Source of the DNA: Castellaniella defragrans_A
GTDB lineage: Bacteria; Pseudomonadota; Gammaproteobacteria; Burkholderiales; Burkholderiaceae_B
Assembly (NCBI RefSeq): GCF_040394755.1
Contig: NZ_JBEBRQ010000005.1
Reading direction: 5' to 3' (one strand)
Length of the DNA: 64,000 bases
The position numbers and the translations under genes are program-made. The notes under the pieces were generated by a model. It did not search any database. It saw only the letters and a list, made by a program, of their open reading frames with translations, and was not told the DNA's origin. Shown here piece after piece: positions 59,884-64,000 of this stretch (the first letter of the stretch is position 1; each line of letters opens with the position of its first letter).

Positions 59884-60135
59884 TTAGAAAATCTTAACAA
59901 TATCCAAGGGGCCGACATGATACTCAACAGATTTTTCTCCACTCGGCAATTCCGTCTCATGCACGATGTTCGGATGTGGATCGTCGATGGACTCCAGAAT
60001 CTCTGTTGCAAGCTGTTCGCTATATGCAGAAGCCGCCGGACGGATGATCTCAGTCTTGCCGCCAGGTAGACCACGCACATAATTACCTGTTTCGTTGTAA
60101 CCGAAGCTCCCTCCTTTTTCACGAAGATCCATCAT
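59884..60135 (-). CDS. Small hypothetical protein upstream of the antitoxin
   Basis: This 83-residue frame (MMDLREKGGSFGYNETGNYVRGLPGGKTEIIRPAASAYSEQ) ends 18 bp before the antitoxin start on the same strand. No family is recognised. A start 30 codons upstream (60225) would add a hydrophobic stretch. Confidence is limited. Confidence 0.45.
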   Translation of the reverse strand: MMDLREKGGSFGYNETGNYVRGLPGGKTEIIRPAASAYSEQLATEILESIDDPHPNIVHETELPSGEKSVEYHVGPLDIVKIF

Positions 60136-60225
60136 GGTAGCAAGAGCAGCCGGGGGAGTCACCCTGAAAATCAGTCCAGCAATGCTCAGTATGCTCAAAG
60201 CTTGCAGCAACGTACACTGTTCCAA

Positions 60226-60829
60226 ACAGATCAGAAATCACGCCTCCGTAGGTCCGTACCTATCTCAATTGTCACGCTACCTATCTCAACTGTCACGCCC
60301 CCCTAGGATTTCTAGATTTCTGAAGGAGCGCATCATAGGATTCCTGCTTAAGTCGAAATGATGTGCGTTTTACCTGTTTAGACGCTCTCATGTCTCACCC
60401 GCCTCGCCGGCTTTAAATTCGTGTTCGCCCCGAGAACATTTCAATGGCTGGCGTAGTCAGCTTATCGTTTGTGTCTGGCCGTCCCGCCAGGTTTTCCGGT
60501 TTCAAAGGTGGAACCTTTGGCACAAGGTATTATGACACGGCGTAGCCTTAGTGTCATACATACCAGTAGTGCCTTTCTGTATCTACTTCTGATTTCAGGC
60601 TGATTCCCACCGTTTTATAGTCACTAATGGTCAATAACGCGAAAGGTGTTAATTTAATGTGAATTCCTTGCGTTTCGTTCGTTATGATGAGTCATGTTGT
60701 GGCGCTTTTATGTGCTCATGTGTCCAATCTATGTGCATTCGATGTGCGTTTCCTGTAAACAGTATGTCCTCATTGAGTTTTCTTATGTCATAATTCGTTT
60801 TTATAGTCATTAATGGTCATTTTCTTATT
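60226..60829. other. Non-coding segment of the element with short direct repeats
   Basis: No convincing gene is seen in these ~600 bp. Two 20-bp copies of TACCTATCTCAAYTGTCACG follow each other directly (60256-60296). TTTATAGTCAYTAATGGTCA occurs at 60614-60633 and 60800-60819, the second 10 bp before the next start codon. ATGTGCGTTT occurs near 60361 and 60740. These could be binding sites of plasmid maintenance proteins. Confidence 0.45.
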
Positions 60830-61102
60830 ATGGCATCCGATTATGATAGTGTTCTGGCCTTTTTGAAGACCCAAGATCAAGCCAGTTCGATCAATCTTCA
60901 TCGCCTGGTTGAGCCTATGGCCTTCCTCCACTATCTGGGGTTTCGTCTGGTCGCTATTCACAAATTTGCAACCCAGCAGGGATACACGGGCAGTTACTCG
61001 GCCTTCTGCCGATGGATCAAGCGAAATGTGAATTTTGATGATGTTTGCCAGCAGCACGAAGCAAAATTCGCCGCCCTCGATCCTCGTAAAAGCAGAGCGT
61101 GA
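60830..61102 (+). CDS. TraK/DUF5338-like small DNA-binding protein
   Basis: In this 90-residue protein the segment LHYLGFRLVAIHKFATQQGYTGSYSAFCRWIKRN follows the pattern of IncP TraK-like and DUF5338 proteins (G-hydrophobic-IW/I-x-x-hydrophobic, G, YxxFxxxVKR), which bind DNA at plasmid transfer origins. The match is to a short pattern only. Its TGA overlaps by one base the ATG of the broken higA-like gene. Confidence 0.5.
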   Translation: MASDYDSVLAFLKTQDQASSINLHRLVEPMAFLHYLGFRLVAIHKFATQQGYTGSYSAFCRWIKRNVNFDDVCQQHEAKFAALDPRKSRA

Positions 61103-61335
61103 TGAATAATTCTCATCCCGGCGAATTCATCTAAGCAGAGATCATGGAGCCGCTAGGCCTGACTGCTGAGGATGCGGCGCGGCGCTTTGCTGTTCCTGTT
61201 GATCTGTTGGTTGCCGTCCTAGAGGGTCGCTCCCCGATCTTCCAGGCGTTGGCAGATGGCTTGGAACGGGCGAGCTATGGCACGGCCAGGTTCTGGATGG
61301 CCCTGTAGGCAGTCAGGCCCGAAGCAGTGGGGTGA
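61102..61335 (+). pseudogene. HigA-like antitoxin interrupted by two in-frame stop codons
   Basis: The frame reads MNNSHPGEFI, stop (TAA 61132-61134), AEIMEPLGLTAEDAARRFAV...FWMAL, stop (TAG 61306-61308), AVRPEAVG, stop. HPGE, the EP/KPLGL-T turn and the terminal FWMALQ-AV are hallmarks of HigA/XRE antitoxins, so both stops fall inside one conserved domain with no shift. The second is one base from CAG. A 55-residue internal frame from ATG 61144 could still be translated. Confidence 0.72.
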
Positions 61336-61857
61336 CCTCGGCCTTGCCGGGTTTGGTACGTCAGTGGCAATCGAAACACCGGCTGGGACGGCAGTACAGC
61401 CCCTTTGGCGACGTTTTTGTACTGCATCTATACCCTGGGGCTACCCGGACTGCCTTTGCGCCGCCTTGCGGCTTCTAGGGCGTTCTAGCCATTCATGATC
61501 CCCTGCCCCCAGCGTAGTTGCATCGGGCGATAGCCCGTGCCAGGTTGTGTGAGGCCGAGGGCGGGGCACGCCACCAGGCGCACACGCAGGGGTCATAGGT
61601 GGGTATCCGAGACGCTGTTGCATCACTGCGCCGACCAGGGCCAGCCCGTAGCCTGTTGCAGACCGGCAGTCAGCCGTGGCCGTCAGAGGGTGCCGGTCGG
61701 CGCGAAGCGTGCCGTGTGCCGGTATTGGTCCGTGGTTGGGGGCCTGTCTAAGCCCCCGCCGGGGGCGTCGATCATGCCGGAGGGGGAGCCGCCGTGAAGC
61801 GGTGGGGGAACCCCGCAGGGGTGCCCCGTGCGGGCGCACGCGCGTACGCAGGGATTA
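61336..61857. other. GC-rich non-coding stretch between the higA remnant and the origin
   Basis: No gene could be supported here: frames on both strands look like Arg/Pro-rich noise. Several short GC-rich hairpins occur, for example around GCCCCCGCCGGGGGC near 61752. The high GC contrasts with the lower-GC DNA on both sides within the element. Confidence 0.45.
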
Positions 61858-62061
61858 AAGAATTATTAAAAGATTATTAGCAGCGACTGAAGCCTGTGGA
61901 TAAGGATGCGTAAACGAAGCTTCAGTGCGGCTTTCCGGGCTGGTCAAAAAAAACACACCGCACCTGAAATGCCCCTATGGCGCACCTGAAATGCCCCTAT
62001 AGCGCACCTGAAATGCCCCTATGGCGCACCTGAAATGCCCCTACGGCGCACCTGAAATGCC
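61858..62061 (+). other. oriV: Putative iteron-type origin of replication (oriV)
   Basis: In order: an AT-rich stretch (61856-61880, AATTATTAAAAGATTATTAG), a perfect DnaA box TGTGGATAA (61895-61903), then the 22-bp direct repeats from 61959. About 1.1 kb downstream lies a TrfA-family initiator gene. AT-rich region, DnaA box and iterons next to an initiator gene is the standard layout of iteron-controlled plasmid origins. Confidence 0.75.
61959..62061 (+). repeat. Iterons: four full and one partial 22-bp direct repeats
   Basis: Full units begin at 61959, 61981, 62003 and 62025, and a 15-bp partial unit begins at 62047. The shared core is CGCACCTGAAATGCCCCTA; variation is limited to the last three bases (TGG, TAG, TGG, CGG). 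There is no spacer, and the period of two helical turns places all units on one face, as expected for initiator binding. Confidence 0.88.
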
Positions 62062-62065
62062 GTGC

Positions 62066-62791
62066 CTATTTCCTCGTCTTGTCGCTGGCACTTTGCTGAT
62101 CTTCTCGAAGCTCTGTGATGGCTTTAGTTTCAAGTCCTCGCTGCAGGTCGATGACAGGGCCGGCCTTCTCCCAGTTCTGACCCAGACGGGAAGCCAGGGC
62201 CTTAAGGTGCTGCTCTTGAGCGTGGCTTATCTCCTCAAGAAGGCTGGCTTGCTGCTGCTCTCCAAGCGCGGTTGTGGCCTCGGATGCTCCAAGCTGGATC
62301 GACGTATTAATGCCCAGCTTATACAAGGTCAGAACGCTGTCGCGATCAATTTCCTTCTCAGGGGATCTTTGCCGCACATACCCCATCCACCTGTTCCAGC
62401 ACAATTCAAGGGCGTCTAAGCACTTTTTGAAATAGCTTTCTGTCGCTGTGTAATCTGTTGGCAACGGTACTAGGCCTTTATGAAGTATCCCAGGGAAGGC
62501 CAAGTTAACCTGCGGTGCAATATGCCCTGCCTCGTAGTCTGTCAGGCCGGTGGCTAGCCAGAATGCATATTGTGGGTAGTGAATAAAGAAGAATTCCAAC
62601 ATATCAGCAGACGGCTTGGTTGCCCCTGAATAGAAATGCCGCCATCGGACAGCCTTAATGCCTGTCATCTTCTCCAAGCGAGTCCAGTCATTTTTGTTGC
62701 CCAGGACATTTTGAATAAGTAGGGCCAAGCGCATATCTAGGTCGTAGCTGATATGCACCTCCTTGCCGTCGCTCTTGACTTTGCTTTCCAT
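62066..62791 (-). CDS. Phage/plasmid-type repressor-like DNA-binding protein
   Basis: In this 241-residue protein the N-terminal part (MRLALLIQNVLGNKNDWTRLEKMTGIKAVRWRHFYSGATKPSADMLEFFFIHYPQYAFWLATG) has the helix-turn-helix pattern of XRE-like repressors followed by the Y-AFWL motif. The rest is helical, with a Gln/Glu-rich coiled region, and is unrecognised. It diverges from a small gene and the initiator across a perfect palindromic operator, so it probably controls replication or excision genes. Its 3' end lies 5 bp from the last iteron. Confidence 0.65.
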   Translation of the reverse strand: MESKVKSDGKEVHISYDLDMRLALLIQNVLGNKNDWTRLEKMTGIKAVRWRHFYSGATKPSADMLEFFFIHYPQYAFWLATGLTDYEAGHIAPQVNLAFPGILHKGLVPLPTDYTATESYFKKCLDALELCWNRWMGYVRQRSPEKEIDRDSVLTLYKLGINTSIQLGASEATTALGEQQQASLLEEISHAQEQHLKALASRLGQNWEKAGPVIDLQRGLETKAITELREDQQSASDKTRK

Positions 62792-62841
62792 CTGCTATAA
62801 TCTTTGTGGTGTCAGTAATTGACACCAGGTCAATTACTGAC
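62775..62841 (+). promoter_or_regulatory. Promoter with paired palindromic operators
   Basis: GTCAGTAATTGAC (62811-62823) and GTCAATTACTGAC (62829-62841) are perfect reverse complements separated by 5 bp. Each is itself a GTCA-n5-TGAC dyad, so two dimers could bind side by side. A plus-strand promoter TTGACT (62775-62780) and TATAAT (62796-62801, 15-bp spacer) lies just before them, so a bound repressor would sit at +1 to +40. Confidence 0.7.
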
Positions 62842-62904
62842 TTTCATCGGGTTCCCCACCACGGTGGAATTACTAAAAGACGAATCATTATAGGTGGCTT
62901 CGAC

Positions 62905-63120
62905 ATGTCAGAGAACACAGCATTGCTTGCGCTTAACACTGTACCGTTGATGACGCCTGCAGCCTATGCAAAGGTCGCTGGTATTGAATTTTCTGTTTTT
63001 CAAGCGCAGATGTACAGGGGTTACTGGCCCACCACCAAGGTTGGCAAGCGCGTCTTTGTAAATGTAGAGGCGGTACGTCTGCAAGCTGCACAGGAATACC
63101 TTGATAAGTATTCTGTGTAA
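62905..63120 (+). CDS. Small excisionase/Cox-like DNA-binding protein
   Basis: This 71-residue protein's core LMTPAAYAKVAGIEFSVFQAQMYRGYWPTTKVGKRVFVNVEAVR looks like a MerR/excisionase-type winged helix that bends DNA. The start at 62905 has AGGTGG 7 bases upstream; earlier starts run through the operator. It is the first gene rightward from the operator and is followed 5 bp later by the initiator frame. Confidence 0.6.
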   Translation: MSENTALLALNTVPLMTPAAYAKVAGIEFSVFQAQMYRGYWPTTKVGKRVFVNVEAVRLQAAQEYLDKYSV

Positions 63121-63125
63121 GCATC

Positions 63126-64000
63126 GTGCAGCAGCCCGCAGCCTCCACCAACAGCACTCGACCGATGGCCGTGCCATCGGAAGGGCAGGCTATTGGCAGG
63201 CTGCGAGGGCCGTCAGATGCCTATCTGCAGGCCTACGCTTTGCAGAAGAAGGCTTTGCAAGGCGTAACCCTGCAGCAGCAGGTCACAGCACAACTGCGCC
63301 TTTGGCCTGAAGATGTCAGAGGTGTGCCAAATGCCTTGCTACGCTCTGCGTTGTTCACCATCAGCAAAAACCGAGAGGTATTCAAAGGTCGGGAACTGTT
63401 GGCCAGCACAGCTGATATTGAATTGCGTTTTATGGGCACCAGGTTCAATCAAACGGACTTCGATGTATGGAAAATGCTCTTGCATTTGGCCCGATTGCAG
63501 CCGATTGGCAGTAAGGTGCAGTTCAGTGCGTATTCCTTACTAAAGGCGTTGGGCAGAGGGACCGGAAAAACCCAACGCGAGCAGTTGAAAGATGAGATTG
63601 CTCGGTTGCGAAGTGGGACCATTGAAGTAACATGGTCGAAAGACAAAAAAATATTTTTAGGCGGTCTGATCGATAAAGCGTACCGCGATGAAGATACGCA
63701 GCGGTACGTTGTTGTCCTTGATGAAAAGCTCCTTCGCCTTTATGACGAGGGGTTCACATTGATCTATTGGGCGCAGCGTCAAGCCTTGAAAAGCAACTTG
63801 GCCAAATGGTTGCATGGCTTTTACGCCAGTCACGCAGTGGCTTACTCATACAAAGTGGAAACGCTTAGGAAACTGTGCGGTAGCGACACAAAACAGCTAC
63901 GACGGTTCCGGCAGATGCTCAAGATCGCACTAAATGAACTAGTCGTTGTGGGTGCTATTAGAGAGTGGGAAATTACCCTAGATGATTTAGTGCAGGTCAT
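63126..64000 (+). CDS. trfA: TrfA-family plasmid replication initiator (runs off the window)
   Basis: This frame is open from 63126 (GTG; ATG at 63165 is an alternative) to the end of the window without a stop. It shows TrfA-family features in order: PNALLRSALFTISKNR, FQADD-like DFDVWKMLLHLARLQPIGSKVQFSAYSLLKALGR, the LDEKLLRLYDEGFTLIYW strand region, and FYASHAVAYSYKVETLRKLCGSDTKQLRRFRQMLKIALNEL (compare YPLKLETFRLMCGSDSTRVKKWREQ in IncP TrfA). TrfA binds iterons and opens the origin. The missing C-terminus lies beyond 64000. Confidence 0.85.
   Translation, partial: MQQPAASTNSTRPMAVPSEGQAIGRLRGPSDAYLQAYALQKKALQGVTLQQQVTAQLRLWPEDVRGVPNALLRSALFTISKNREVFKGRELLASTADIELRFMGTRFNQTDFDVWKMLLHLARLQPIGSKVQFSAYSLLKALGRGTGKTQREQLKDEIARLRSGTIEVTWSKDKKIFLGGLIDKAYRDEDTQRYVVVLDEKLLRLYDEGFTLIYWAQRQALKSNLAKWLHGFYASHAVAYSYKVETLRKLCGSDTKQLRRFRQMLKIALNELVVVGAIREWEITLDDLVQV

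Noticed and set aside
61441..61839. Minus-strand frame of 132 codons in the GC-rich stretch before the origin
   Set aside because: Arg/Pro/His-rich, no domain, and lies in DNA full of short GC hairpins.
61959..62061. CRISPR array
   Set aside because: The 22-bp repeats are directly adjacent with no unique spacers, and no cas genes are present; they are iterons.

Overview
The window is about 59 kb of high-GC bacterial chromosome followed by about 5 kb of an inserted, lower-GC plasmid-like element. The gene order greA / yhbY / rlmE / ftsH / folP / glmM, the ornithine-lipid gene olsB, the paaN-type phenylacetate gene set and a family of GC-rich intergenic palindromes point to a betaproteobacterium of the Burkholderiales, most likely Alcaligenaceae (Bordetella/Achromobacter relatives). 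The species cannot be named from the sequence alone.

Layout. (1) 1-6.2 kb: housekeeping genes for transcription fidelity, ribosome maturation, membrane proteolysis, folate and peptidoglycan precursors. (2) 6.2-14.6 kb: a phosphate neighbourhood with olsB, ppx, ppk and pstSCAB. A textbook Pho box precedes pstS, but no phoU, phoB or phoR is present. (3) 14.6-31.1 kb: an aromatic-acid catabolic locus. A leftward operon (paaN, paaG, paaI, paaK, an amino-acid/aromatic-type periplasmic binding protein) faces a rightward set: an R2-like diiron protein, a ferredoxin-type reductase, a PaaX regulator, livHMG, a LivF fused to a hemerythrin domain, an MBL-fold protein with a degenerate metal motif, a flavin monooxygenase and a DUF2783 protein. 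paaABCDE and the lower beta-oxidation genes are not in the window. (4) 31.1-43.1 kb: DoxX, a FixJ-type two-component system, an Mg2+ P-type ATPase, a GbsR/MarR regulator with matching operators beside itself and an SDR-DoxX fusion gene, tRNA-Pro, a LtaS-like phosphotransferase and phospholipase A. (5) 43.2-50.3 kb: a toxin-antitoxin pair, a methyltransferase-family membrane protein, a second two-component system, a Cys/Met PLP enzyme, cardiolipin synthase and a PACE transporter. (6) 50.8-56.2 kb: two type V autotransporters, one with 26-27-residue passenger repeats. (7) 56.2-59.1 kb: GNAT, a periplasmic orphan, a histidine phosphatase and remnants.

(8) 59.18 kb to the end: an integrated element. 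The 3' 45 nt of a tRNA-Asn gene, starting in the anticodon loop and followed by the original tRNA terminator, mark an attachment junction. Beyond it lie decayed toxin-antitoxin genes (a frameshifted vapC and a higA with two in-frame stops), a TraK-like small protein, and a complete-looking iteron origin: an AT-rich stretch, a perfect DnaA box and nearly five 22-bp iterons. A phage-like repressor and a short DNA-binding protein diverge from a palindromic operator, and a TrfA-family replication initiator runs off the window end. The geometry predicts the intact tRNA-Asn, probably with an integrase, to the right of the window.

The most interesting items are the hemerythrin-LivF fusion, the diiron/reductase pair inside a paa-like locus, and the iteron/TrfA replicon inserted at tRNA-Asn.
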